NCBI GenBank assembly: GCA_934574045.1
Contig: CAKTMK010000051.1
Location: 1-11,329, forward strand
Direction: 5' to 3'
DNA length: 11,329 nucleotides
Origin: an uncultured Oscillibacter sp.
GTDB taxonomy: Bacteria; Bacillota; Clostridia; Oscillospirales; Oscillospiraceae
The notes under the pieces are model-generated. The model was not told the DNA's origin. It ran no database searches and saw only the letters and a program-made list of their open reading frames with translations. Shown here one piece after another: positions 1 to 6,408 of the stretch. Position 1 is the stretch's first letter. Every line of letters starts with the position of its first letter. The translations under genes and the position numbers were made by a program.

Positions 1-1
1 C

Positions 2-274
2 GGCGGACGCGGTTTTTCCGGCGGTGCAGCCGCCCGGGGGAGCCGTCCCATCGGCGGCGCATCGTCCCGGCCCATCGCCCCCGGCGCGGCGAAGGCCGCG
101 CCCCTGCCGGAGCTGGCGGCGGGCGACCGCGTGGAGCATACCGCCTTCGGTCCGGGAACGGTGGTATCCGTCAAGCCCATGGCCGGGGACGCGCTGCTGG
201 AGGTAGCCTTCGAGACGAAAGGCACGAAGAAGCTGATGCTCAAGTCCGCGGGCGCGCACATGAAAAAGCTCTGA
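2..274 (+). CDS. pcrA: ATP-dependent DNA helicase PcrA (UvrD/REP family), C-terminal fragment
   Basis: This is the last 90 residues of a gene that begins before the window, read in the frame whose codons start at base 2. After a low-complexity Gly/Ala/Ser/Pro linker comes a compact module reading GDRVEHTAFGPGTVVSVK, then LEVAFETKGTKKLMLKSA and the end HMKKL. This is the hallmark Tudor-like C-terminal domain of PcrA/UvrD superfamily 1 helicases from Firmicutes, which in family knowledge contacts RNA polymerase. PcrA is a cytoplasmic 3'-5' helicase involved in repair, rolling-circle replication and transcription-replication conflicts. None of the helicase motifs lie in the window, so the assignment rests on the tail alone. 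A UvrD-type paralogue remains possible. A hairpin about 30 bases after the stop probably ends transcription. Confidence 0.75.
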   Translation, partial: GGRGFSGGAAARGSRPIGGASSRPIAPGAAKAAPLPELAAGDRVEHTAFGPGTVVSVKPMAGDALLEVAFETKGTKKLMLKSAGAHMKKL

Positions 275-296
275 TCCGCAGACGCGCGGCAGACCG

Positions 297-346
297 AAAA
301 AGTCAGGCGGGACCTCCCGATGGGAGGCCCCGCCTGCCGCTTTCTT
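297..346. terminator. Bidirectional terminator between pcrA and rqcH
   Basis: The arms at 305-318 and 322-335 form a 13-pair stem with one A/C mismatch and a 3-base loop. On the minus strand the stem is followed by GACTTTTTC, a good U-tract, so it fits as the distal terminator of the mrnC-rqcH operon. On the plus strand the tail is only GCCGCTTTCTT, weaker but usable for pcrA. Confidence 0.6.
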
Positions 347-370
347 GAGAAAATACGCTTGTTCAGCGCC

Positions 371-440
371 TCGGTCGTCCGCCGACAGCGGACGAACCGA
401 CGCTCGCTCCGCGCAAAGGGTTTTCTGCCGCGGCAGAGAA
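371..440. repeat. Palindromic intergenic element (12-bp hairpin plus perfect 12-bp palindrome)
   Basis: No gene can be supported between pcrA and rqcH (275-562). The stretch is dominated by inverted symmetry. TCGGTCGTCCGC at 371-382 pairs with GCGGACGA-A-CCGA at 388-400 around the loop CGACA, with one bulged A. A perfect palindrome CTGCCGCGGCAG lies at 425-436, and its symmetry largely extends to 421-440. A third dyad, TTCGCG/CGCGAA, lies near 455-475. The arrangement resembles a REP/BIME-type interspersed element, but only one copy is visible here, so its repetitive nature is inferred. Confidence 0.35.
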
Positions 441-492
441 CGGATCACACCGCTTTCGCGCCTGCGGACGCGAAGCTCTGCGGGGCTTTTCG

Positions 493-535
493 ACAAGCTG
501 AGATAGGGGATCTCCCATTGGGAGGCCCCGCTTGT
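493..535. repeat. Second copy of the terminator-type hairpin, just downstream of rqcH
   Basis: ACAAGC at 493-498 pairs with GCTTGT at 530-535. An inner stem pairs CTCCC (512-516) with GGGAG (520-524), and GGG with CCC on either side of a mismatch. The right arm GGGAGGCCCCGC is identical in sequence to the right arm of the hairpin at 305-335, and both copies are followed on the plus strand by a CTTGAGAAA motif (344-352 and 546-554). It has no T-run on either side, so it is more likely part of a repeated element or an mRNA 3'-end stabiliser than a terminator on its own. Confidence 0.45.
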
Positions 536-562
536 TCCTGTCTAACTTGAGAAACACCGCGC

Positions 563-2308
563 TCAGCGGACGCGCAGGCGCTTGACCGTCTCCTCCTCCG
601 GCGTGACGTTCACCGTCCGGCAGGTGGTGTAGATCACCATGCCGGGGCGCGCCCCGGCGGGCTTGCGGACGTTTTTCACCGGCGTGAAATCCACCGGCAC
701 GTTGCCGCTCTCCCGCGCCTGCGAATACCACGCAGCCAGCTTCGCCGCCTCCACGACGCTCTCCTCGTCCGGCTCCGCCCCGCCGGTGCAGAGGATCACG
801 TGGGAGCCGTGGATCTTCTGGGTATGGAACCAGAGATCCCGGTGGTCCGCGTCCCGGGTCAGGCGGTCGTTCTGCCGGTTGTTCCGGCCCACCAGCACCC
901 GCAGCCCAGCCGTCGTGCGGAACTCCCGGGGCTTGGCGGGGCGCTGCGGCTCCTTCTTCTCCCGCCCCTTTCGGCGCAGGAAGCCCGCCTCCTTCAGCTC
1001 GGCGCGGATGTCGTTGAAGTCCTGCTCCGTCTCCGCCTCGGCGATCTCCTCCAGCACGCTGCCGAGATACGCCTCGTCCCGCCGCGCAATGGCCATCTGC
1101 TCCCGGAGATACTTTTCGGCGGTCTTGGCCTTGGCGTACCGCTTGAAGTATTTGGCCGCGTTCTCCTGCGGCGTCAGCAGCGGGTCCAGCGGGATGGTGA
1201 TCTCCCGGCCCTCGTCATAGTAATTTTCGCACGTCAGCTTTCGCTGCCCCCGCTCCATGCGGTAGAGATTGGCGGTAATCAGCTCGCCGCTCAGGCGCAG
1301 CGCGTCCCGGTCCTGCGCGGCGGCGTAATCCTTCTCCTGCGCGGCCAGCTTGCGGCGCAGCCGGTCCCGCGCGCCGGAGGCCGCCCGGATCAGGTCGGCG
1401 CCCCGCTGACGGATACGCTCCTGCCGCTCCCGGGATTCGTAAAACTCGTCCATCAGCGCGGAGAAGCTGGGATACGTCCGGCACTCCGCCGCCCCGCCGT
1501 ACTGCCGGATGGGGACGCAGGAAAAGTCCATGGGCCTGCCGTCCCGCCAGAGGGCCACGGGCGTAAAGCAGCTCTCCTTGACCGCGTCCCGCAGGGCGGC
1601 GGTCTTTTCGTAAAACCGCCGCTTCCCCGCCGCGTCCAGCGAAAAGAGCCGGGCATCCGTCTCCCCCGCCGTCTCAAAGGCCAGCTCCCGGGCCAGCAGC
1701 GGCGAAACGCCGAAATAGCCATCCAGCAGAAACGCGTCCAGCGTCCGCTCCGGGTTCGCCTGCGCCAGCTTGGCGGAAAAATCCTCCTCCGTCAGCTCGG
1801 AGAGATAGGTCTTGCCGTGGGCGGGCGGATACTGGTAAAAAAGCCCCGGAAGTACCGGACGCTCGGCGGACATCTCCGCGTCCACCCGGCGCATGCACTC
1901 GATCACCCGCCGCTCCCCGTCCAGCAGGATCAGGTTGGAGTGGCGGCCCATGGCCTCCAGCACCAGCGTGCGCTCCCCCGGCCGGCCGAAATCGTCCGTG
2001 ATGTCCAGATGCAGCTCCACCAGCCGCTCCAGCCCCGGCTGCGTCAGCCCGGAGACCCGCGCGCCCACCAGATGCTTGCGCAGGAGCATACAGAACATGG
2101 GCGGCTCCGCCGGATTGTCCCGCAGCTGCGCCGTGAGCTGGATGCGGGGATTGTTGGCCCCCGCGTTGAGCAGCAGGCGCACGCCGCCCCGCAGCAGCAG
2201 GATCACCTGATCCCGCGCGGGCTGCTGCACCCGGTCGATGCGCAGGCCCAGAAGCTGCGGGCGCAGCTCCTCCACCACCGCCTGTAAGCAGGCCGCGTCC
2301 AGCGCCAT
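563..2308 (-). CDS. rqcH: RqcH, NFACT-family Rqc2 homologue (ribosome-associated quality control; formerly annotated fibronectin-binding protein)
   Basis: A 581-residue cytoplasmic protein, close to the roughly 570 residues of Bacillus subtilis RqcH, which binds obstructed 50S-peptidyl-tRNA complexes and recruits tRNA-Ala to add C-terminal alanine tails as a degradation signal. The order is NFACT-N (about 1-285, with NPAEPPMFCMLLRKHL at 65-80 and MGRHSNLILLD at 120-130), two charged helices likely forming the coiled-coil arms (about 288-350 and 385-445, with GELITANLYR between), a basic linker, and NFACT-R (about 463-570, with GRNNRQND, DLWFHT and GSHVIL). Residues 94-95 are Glu-Arg where my recollection of B. 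subtilis RqcH has the functional Asp97-Arg98. The start lies one base past the mrnC stop (TGACATG), with GGGGAGG inside mrnC as ribosome binding site, so the two genes are co-transcribed and probably translationally coupled. Confidence 0.93.
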   Translation of the reverse strand: MALDAACLQAVVEELRPQLLGLRIDRVQQPARDQVILLLRGGVRLLLNAGANNPRIQLTAQLRDNPAEPPMFCMLLRKHLVGARVSGLTQPGLERLVELHLDITDDFGRPGERTLVLEAMGRHSNLILLDGERRVIECMRRVDAEMSAERPVLPGLFYQYPPAHGKTYLSELTEEDFSAKLAQANPERTLDAFLLDGYFGVSPLLARELAFETAGETDARLFSLDAAGKRRFYEKTAALRDAVKESCFTPVALWRDGRPMDFSCVPIRQYGGAAECRTYPSFSALMDEFYESRERQERIRQRGADLIRAASGARDRLRRKLAAQEKDYAAAQDRDALRLSGELITANLYRMERGQRKLTCENYYDEGREITIPLDPLLTPQENAAKYFKRYAKAKTAEKYLREQMAIARRDEAYLGSVLEEIAEAETEQDFNDIRAELKEAGFLRRKGREKKEPQRPAKPREFRTTAGLRVLVGRNNRQNDRLTRDADHRDLWFHTQKIHGSHVILCTGGAEPDEESVVEAAKLAAWYSQARESGNVPVDFTPVKNVRKPAGARPGMVIYTTCRTVNVTPEEETVKRLRVR

Positions 2309-2309
2309 G

Positions 2310-2717
2310 TCAAGCCTCCCCTTCCATCATCACGCCAAACAGCTCGCTCACCCGCTCCCTCCGGCCGGAGAGATACAGCCAGCCCAGCAGCGCCTCCAGC
2401 GCCGTGGCCTCGGCGTACTGCGCGCGGCTGGCGTGGCTGGGGACGGTGTGGACGTTGGCGTTGCGGCCCCGGCGGAACACGCCGGTCTCCTCCTCCGTCA
2501 GCAGCGGCAGGAGCTTTTCCGCACGGCGCGCCTGCGACTCGGCGCAGACAATGGCCACCGCGGCGCGGTGCAGGCCCTTTCCGGTGGCCTTTCCCCGGGC
2601 GCACAGCCACGAGCGCACCAGCAGCTCAAACACCGCGTCGCCCACGTGGGCAAGCCCGATGCTGCTGACGGCGCGGAGCTGGTCGGGCGTCATCTGAATG
2701 TCGAAATAATCTTCCAT
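2310..2717 (-). CDS. mrnC: Mini-ribonuclease III (23S rRNA maturation)
   Basis: A 135-residue RNase III-like nuclease without a double-stranded-RNA-binding domain, the normal size for Mini-III. In Firmicutes this enzyme trims 23S precursor rRNA by cleaving both strands of its end stem, acting as a homodimer. The RNase III signature is clear: IGLAHVGDAVFELLVR (20-35) with the expected acidic residues Asp27 and Glu31, and ATALEALLGWLYL (104-116) with Glu108. RGRNANVHTVP (83-93) matches the family's conserved basic loop. The ATG is preceded by GAGGAGA at a 6-base spacing. It is the first gene of an operon with rqcH, sharing the theme of ribosome production and surveillance. Mini-III is usually found beside cysS or rlmB in other Firmicutes; pairing with rqcH appears to be a local arrangement. 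Confidence 0.93.
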   Translation of the reverse strand: MEDYFDIQMTPDQLRAVSSIGLAHVGDAVFELLVRSWLCARGKATGKGLHRAAVAIVCAESQARRAEKLLPLLTEEETGVFRRGRNANVHTVPSHASRAQYAEATALEALLGWLYLSGRRERVSELFGVMMEGEA

Positions 2718-2731
2718 CGGCTCTCCTCAAA

Positions 2732-2760
2732 CAAAAAAAGACTTGCAAACGTGCAAATCT
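2732..2760 (-). promoter_or_regulatory. Hairpin plus T-run in the mrnC leader (possible attenuator or operator)
   Basis: On the minus strand AGATTTGCA and TGCAAGTCT form a 9-position stem with one mismatch around the loop CGTT, directly followed by a run of Ts (2732-2738) and then the mrnC ribosome binding site. The hairpin would begin only about 12-15 bases after the predicted transcription start. It has the form of an intrinsic terminator between promoter and gene, but the stem is AT-rich. The plus-strand side is also T-rich. An inverted-repeat operator is the alternative reading. Confidence 0.45.
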
Positions 2761-2779
2761 TTTGCTTTTCTTTATGCTG

Positions 2780-2808
2780 ATATTACCACAAAATCGGAAA
2801 AATTTCAA
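2780..2808 (-). promoter_or_regulatory. Sigma-A-type promoter for mrnC-rqcH
   Basis: On the minus strand TTGAAA (2803-2808), a 17-base spacer and TAATAT (2780-2785) lie in an unusually AT-rich pocket of a GC-rich genome, 63 bases before the mrnC ATG. Spacing is optimal and the hexamers match consensus well. Confidence 0.65.
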
Positions 2809-2811
2809 GTC

Positions 2812-2840
2812 TTGTTCCGAATTTGCCCCGGGTGTATAGA
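2812..2840 (+). promoter_or_regulatory. Possible promoter for the DUF6323-DUF6179 operon
   Basis: TTGTTC (2812-2817), a 17-base spacer and TATAGA (2835-2840) precede the ribosome binding site. TAGAAT (2837-2842) is an alternative -10. Transcription would start almost at the ribosome binding site, giving a very short leader, so the call is weak. It abuts the mrnC promoter in a back-to-back arrangement. Confidence 0.3.
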
Positions 2841-2858
2841 ATATGCGAGGTGAAGAAG

Positions 2859-3299
2859 ATGGAACAAAACGAAACGGCTCTGCGCGTCCCGGAGACGGCA
2901 ACGGAGCTGACGGCCCCCAGCCCCGCGCTGGAGCGGACGGGAATGACCCTCTCCCCCGCGCAGGCGGCCCTGGTGGCCCGGCGGCAGCGCGCGGCCCTGC
3001 GGGAGACGGGGCGCGTGGAATTTTCCGGCGGCACGCTCCGGGCGCTGGCGGAGGCGTTCTGCGGCTCTCCCTTCATCCAGCGGGCGGACTGGCCGGACAC
3101 GCTGGCGGAGCTGACGGAGCTTTTTTACGCCCTGAAGAACGAGACACGGGACCGCCTAGGCGACGAAGCGCTCATCCGCGCCATGGCCGTCCGGTTCAAC
3201 GGTTCGGCGGGCGGCTCGGCGGACGCGCTGGCGTCCACGCCGCCGGAGTGGTTCCTCCGCTGTGACGCGGCGGGCGGAAAGGAGCCGGAGGATGACTGA
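2859..3299 (+). CDS. DUF6323 family protein, function unknown
   Basis: A 146-residue, probably cytoplasmic and largely helical protein without signal peptide or membrane segment. I chose the ATG at 2859 because GAGGTG lies 6 bases upstream; an in-frame start at 2823 lacks a ribosome binding site and would add 12 residues. The core LSPAQAALVARR (31-42), ETGRVEFSGGTL (49-60), FCGSPFIQ (67-74) and LTELFYALKNETRD (85-98) matches my memory of DUF6323, a clostridial family with no assigned function. The first 30 residues are variable. The gene overlaps the next one by 8 bases (ATGACTGA), so the two proteins are probably made in fixed proportion and may form a complex. No catalytic motif is evident. 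Confidence 0.8.
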   Translation: MEQNETALRVPETATELTAPSPALERTGMTLSPAQAALVARRQRAALRETGRVEFSGGTLRALAEAFCGSPFIQRADWPDTLAELTELFYALKNETRDRLGDEALIRAMAVRFNGSAGGSADALASTPPEWFLRCDAAGGKEPEDD

Positions 3300-4158
3300 G
3301 CTGATCCCGCAGTTCCCGGCGCTTTCGCCGGAGGAGGACCTGCTGGCGCAGGAAGCCCTGTGGGAGCTGGTGCGGCGTCAGGCCCGGCTGTTCGCGCCGG
3401 AGAGCGCGTCCCTCCCGGCGGAGACGGCGGCGGCGCTGTCGGAGTCTGTCCGCCTGACCCTCGGCGCGGACCGGGACCCGTCGGTGCTGCTGCGCTCCGG
3501 TCTGGAGGAGCGCTTCCGGCAGGGGCAGCGCCGCCTTGCCCAAAAGGTGGAGATGTCCCGGCAGCTCTGGCGCGCCGCGTGGGCCACGCGGCCGGAGATC
3601 GAGAGCCGCTCCTTACAGGACACGCTGGACAGCCTCTCCGGCTTCGCGCGGTGCTACGACCTCCGCCTTTTCGCGCAGGAGATCCCCTGCGACATCGACT
3701 ATCAGCTCTCCCAGCCCGTGCCGGAGACGCTGGTGGGCGCGGACTATGTAAACGAATGGCTGCGGCGGCTGTGTCTGGAGCAGGACATCCTGCGCCGGTT
3801 TGAGCCGGGGCTTGCCCGGGCGGTGATCGCCGCAGGCTGCCCGGACTACCGCCGTCTGCTCGTCAACCTTTATGAGCCTGTGGCGGTGAACGCGCTGGGG
3901 CTGGCGCTTCTGGGCGAGGAGCCGCGCTGGCTGGACGTTCCTCCTCCCCTGCGCCGCAGGCTGGAAGCGCGGCTGTCGCCTTTGCGCGAGGAGGACCGCG
4001 CCGCCGCGCTGGACGCCGGGGCGCTGGCCCTGTGCCAAGCGCTGGAGCTGCGCGCCCAGTCCGCCCAGTATCTCCGCAGAACGGCGGCGGACCTGCGGCC
4101 CCGCCTGTCGGCGGCGCTGGGTGCCGGAACGCTGGAGCACGTCTTTCTCTCCGTGTGA
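3292..4158 (+). CDS. DUF6179 family protein, function unknown
   Basis: A 288-residue, helix-rich, highly charged protein with no secretion signal or transmembrane segment. The ATG at 3292 is chosen because AAAGGAG lies 7 bases upstream and it gives an 8-base overlap with the DUF6323 gene; a start at 3262 would extend the overlap by 30 bases and has no ribosome binding site. The best-conserved stretch appears to be LFAQEIPCDIDYQLSQPVPE (126-145), followed by GADYVNEWLRRLCLEQ (149-164) and CPDYRRLLVNLYEPVAVNALG (183-203). This matches my recollection of DUF6179, which accompanies DUF6323 in Clostridia. The invariant-looking Cys-Asp-Ile-Asp-Tyr segment could be a functional site, but no enzyme fold is recognisable. 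Nothing in the neighbourhood reveals the role. Confidence 0.78.
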   Translation: MTELIPQFPALSPEEDLLAQEALWELVRRQARLFAPESASLPAETAAALSESVRLTLGADRDPSVLLRSGLEERFRQGQRRLAQKVEMSRQLWRAAWATRPEIESRSLQDTLDSLSGFARCYDLRLFAQEIPCDIDYQLSQPVPETLVGADYVNEWLRRLCLEQDILRRFEPGLARAVIAAGCPDYRRLLVNLYEPVAVNALGLALLGEEPRWLDVPPPLRRRLEARLSPLREEDRAAALDAGALALCQALELRAQSAQYLRRTAADLRPRLSAALGAGTLEHVFLSV

Positions 4159-4217
4159 CCGCCGGCCCAAGCCGTCTCCCGCCCGGACGGCGGCAGTCAA
4201 AAACAGCCCAAGGGCCG

Positions 4218-4256
4218 AAAAAATCTCCCCGGCGCGGATGCTTTTCCGCGCCGGGG
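4218..4256. terminator. Intrinsic terminator between the convergent DUF6179 and EamA genes
   Basis: CCCCGGCGCGGA (4227-4238) pairs perfectly with TCCGCGCCGGGG (4245-4256) over 12 bases with a 6-base loop. On the minus strand the stem is followed by GATTTTTTCGG, a good U-tract, so it most clearly ends the EamA transcript about 150 bases past its stop. On the plus strand the tail (AACGTTCGTTATT) is weak, but the hairpin is the only candidate for the DUF6179 operon. The rest of 4159-4408 shows no gene. Confidence 0.7.
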
Positions 4257-4408
4257 AACGTTCGTTATTGGCCGCACATCCGGCCAAGCCGTATCGCCGA
4301 AGCGGCGTCCGCCGTTCATCCGCGCGGCCCGTCAGGCGTGTCCGGCGCTGCCGGGGCCGTCCTGCTGAAAGTGCGGTGCTTTCCGCCCGGATGCCCGGCC
4401 CGCGCCGG

Positions 4409-5269
4409 TCATTCCGCCCGCAGACGCTCCGTGACCGCCGCGCCCGCCAAAATCAGGAGCGCCCCGGCCAGCTCCAGCGCAGAGAGACGCTCATGGAGCA
4501 GCAGCACCGCAAAAAACACGGCGGACATCGGCTCCAGATAGCCGAGGATGGACACGGTGACCACCGGCAGGCGGGCGATGTCCGAAAAGTACAGATAGCA
4601 GCCAAGGCCCGTGTTGACCAGTCCCAGAACCAGCATCCACAGCCGCTGTTCCCCGCCCTGCGGCGGCGCGGGAAGCCCGGTGAACGCCGCGAACGCCGCC
4701 ACTGTGAAAAAGCTGACGGCGAGCTGGAGCGCGGCGTTTTTCATCCCCGTGACCTCCGGCGCCTTCATGGTGAAAATGACCATCAGCGCGTGCAGCAGCG
4801 CCGAGGCGAAGCCGCACAGCAGCCCCGGCCCGTCCACGCCGGAGCCGGCGGAGAGGTCCGGGACGGAGATCAGCAGGATCCCGGCGAACACCACGCCGAA
4901 GCAGGCCGTCTGCGCCGCGGTCAGCCGCTTGCGGAACACCAGCGGCGCGGCCAGCAGCACGATCACCGGCCCGCAGTAATATGCCACCGAGGAAAGGCCC
5001 ACGCCGATCCGCTGATACGCCTCATAGAGAAAGATCCAGCTCAGTCCCATGGAAACGCCGGAGAGCGCGGCGGCCGCCGTCTGGCGGGGCGGCGCGTCCG
5101 GCCGCAGCCGCTCCCCCTTCAGCAGCAGGAGCAGCAGCAGAAACAGGCTCCCCAGCAGCGTCCGGTAAAACACGATGCCCATGCTGGGCATGGCAAGGCG
5201 GCTGGATACCACGCCGTTCAGCCCGAACAGCAGCAGCCCGGAAATATACTTGATGTGCGCCCGCAGCAC
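4409..5269 (-). CDS. EamA/DMT-superfamily permease (probable metabolite exporter)
   Basis: An integral membrane protein of 286 residues with about ten hydrophobic segments arranged as two EamA halves, the usual architecture of the drug/metabolite transporter superfamily (RhaT/YdcZ/RarD type). Family signs include the first-half GVSMGLSWIFLYEAYQRIGVGLSSVAYYCGP and the second-half YLYFSDIARLPVVTVSILGYLEPMSAVFFAVLLLHERLSALELAGALLILAG. I chose a GTG start at 5269, which puts the first membrane helix near the N-terminus and has GAGGAAGGG 7 bases upstream; an in-frame ATG at 5356 would add 29 basic, non-membrane residues. It lies 143 bases downstream of the lysR gene on the same strand and may be read with it. 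The substrate is unknown; an amino acid or related compound would fit the neighbouring dehydratase, but that is inference. Confidence 0.82.
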   Translation of the reverse strand: MLRAHIKYISGLLLFGLNGVVSSRLAMPSMGIVFYRTLLGSLFLLLLLLLKGERLRPDAPPRQTAAAALSGVSMGLSWIFLYEAYQRIGVGLSSVAYYCGPVIVLLAAPLVFRKRLTAAQTACFGVVFAGILLISVPDLSAGSGVDGPGLLCGFASALLHALMVIFTMKAPEVTGMKNAALQLAVSFFTVAAFAAFTGLPAPPQGGEQRLWMLVLGLVNTGLGCYLYFSDIARLPVVTVSILGYLEPMSAVFFAVLLLHERLSALELAGALLILAGAAVTERLRAE

Positions 5270-5412
5270 GGCAGGTCCCTTCCTCCGCAGTCTCGCCGCT
5301 CCGACGGCTCCGCCGCCCGAACGATCCAACGCGCATTGCAGCACCGTCCGCTGCATGCGTAAAGCGGATGTTTCTCATGAAAAGCATCACAAAATCGTAT
5401 GAAGCGCTTCCG

Positions 5413-6291
5413 TTACGCGTCTCCCCGCTCCGCGGCAAGGGCCAGCGCCGCCTCCCGGAACCAGTGCAGGCTCTCCCGCCTGTCCCGGGCGCGGACCGTC
5501 AGATAGACCCGGTGGAGCGGCGGCGCAGACCGCAGGGGGCGGGAGACGAAGCCCCTGCGCTCCAAGCTCCGGGCCACGGCCTCCGGCACGATCATCCAGT
5601 CCTCCGGCTCGCTGAAATAGCGCTCCGCCGTGGGGGTGGTGTTGACCCGCATCTTGACGGAATAGGGCTGCCACCAGCGGTCGAACCACGTCTCAAACGG
5701 CCCATCGAACGCCTGAAAGATGCCGTGCTCCGCCCGCAGCTCCGCCGGGTCCGCCGCTCCCTCCGGCGCGGCCCCGCCGTCCCCCCGGAACACCGCGCGG
5801 TACGGCTCCTCGTACAAAAGCTCGCCCGTCAGGCTCCCGGAGGCAGGGGCGGACTGGGTGATCCCCACGTCCACCCGCCGGTCCTCCAGCAGCGTGAAGA
5901 TCTCCGCCGTGTGGTGGTCCTCCACCGTGACGCACAGCTCGGGATGCGCCGCCCGCAGCCGCGCCAGCAGCTCCGGCATCAGCGCGTCGTGGGCGCTGCG
6001 GATGCACGCGGCGGTCAAAAACCGCCGTCCGGCGTCCTCCCGCAGCTCCATGGCCTGCTCATAGAGCATCAGCATCCGCGCCGCGATGTCGGAAAACGCC
6101 GCGCCCTCCGGCGTGAGCTCCGCCTGCGTCCGGCCCTTCCCCCGCCGGAACAGCGTGACCCCCAGCTCCCGCTCCAGCCCCGCGATGCGCTTTCCCAGCG
6201 CGGGCTGGGTCATGTGGCGGCTCTCCGCCGCCGCGGTGATGCTGCCCGTCCGGCGCACCTCCAGAAAGCTCCGCAGCGACTCCATATCCAC
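5413..6291 (-). CDS. LysR-type transcriptional regulator
   Basis: A 292-residue DNA-binding regulator of normal LysR length. Residues 3-62 form the winged helix-turn-helix: SLRSFLEVRRTGSITAAAE, then HMTQPALGKRIAGLERELG as recognition region, and LFRRGKGRTQAELTPEG as wing. A linker helix follows, and about 90-285 form the co-inducer domain (FLTAACIRSAHDALMPELLARLRAAHPEL onward; DRRVDVGIT). The GTG at 6291 is the preferred start because GGGGGG sits 7 bases upstream; ATG two codons later is too far. LysR regulators typically control a divergent gene and themselves, binding near the shared promoter. Here the divergent target is the dehydratase-ridA operon, so an amino acid or its keto product is a plausible inducer. 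The EamA gene downstream may belong to the same regulon. Confidence 0.92.
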   Translation of the reverse strand: MDMESLRSFLEVRRTGSITAAAESRHMTQPALGKRIAGLERELGVTLFRRGKGRTQAELTPEGAAFSDIAARMLMLYEQAMELREDAGRRFLTAACIRSAHDALMPELLARLRAAHPELCVTVEDHHTAEIFTLLEDRRVDVGITQSAPASGSLTGELLYEEPYRAVFRGDGGAAPEGAADPAELRAEHGIFQAFDGPFETWFDRWWQPYSVKMRVNTTPTAERYFSEPEDWMIVPEAVARSLERRGFVSRPLRSAPPLHRVYLTVRARDRRESLHWFREAALALAAERGDA

Positions 6292-6321
6292 CGGATGTCC
6301 CCCCTTGAAATAAAACTCTTG

Positions 6322-6335
6322 TGACTATTTAATCA
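6322..6335. promoter_or_regulatory. Candidate LysR binding dyad
   Basis: TGACTATTTAATCA is an imperfect dyad (TGA...TCA with inner TA...TA) in the divergent intergenic region. Its centre lies about 55 bases upstream of the expected dehydratase transcription start, near the usual LysR recognition position, and it overlaps the predicted lysR -10. It is not a perfect T-N11-A box, so the assignment is tentative. Confidence 0.35.
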
Positions 6336-6355
6336 TAAAAACAGCAATTTTACAA
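6327..6355 (-). promoter_or_regulatory. Promoter of the lysR gene
   Basis: On the minus strand TTGTAA (6350-6355), 17 bases and TTAAAT (6327-6332). Both hexamers match 4 of 6 consensus bases. The -35 overlaps that of the opposite promoter, so polymerase cannot easily occupy both, the usual geometry of LysR autorepression. Confidence 0.45.
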
Positions 6356-6377
6356 CCATTTCGTTCTGTGCTATCGT
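6349..6377 (+). promoter_or_regulatory. Promoter of the dehydratase-ridA operon
   Basis: TTTACA (6349-6354), 17 bases and TATCGT (6372-6377). The -35 is near consensus and the -10 is poor, as expected for an activator-dependent promoter. The leader is about 25 bases and carries AGGAGG at 6395-6400. Confidence 0.5.
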
Positions 6378-6408
6378 AAAGGCATCAAAGGAGCAGGAGG
6401 TCGGTTTC

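Noticed and set aside
320..731. Small open frames in the pcrA-rqcH gap
   Set aside because: They overlap hairpins and the rqcH 3' end, and have no ribosome binding site or conserved sequence.
800..2287. Long plus-strand open frame (495 codons) opposite rqcH
   Set aside because: It is antisense to a clear NFACT protein. Its translation is a Leu/Arg/Gln/Pro-rich product with no domain, as expected from high-GC antisense frames.
4121..5362. 413-codon plus-strand frame opposite the EamA permease
   Set aside because: The composition is Gln/Arg/His-rich and low-complexity, the frame begins inside the DUF6179 gene and crosses a terminator; it is a shadow.
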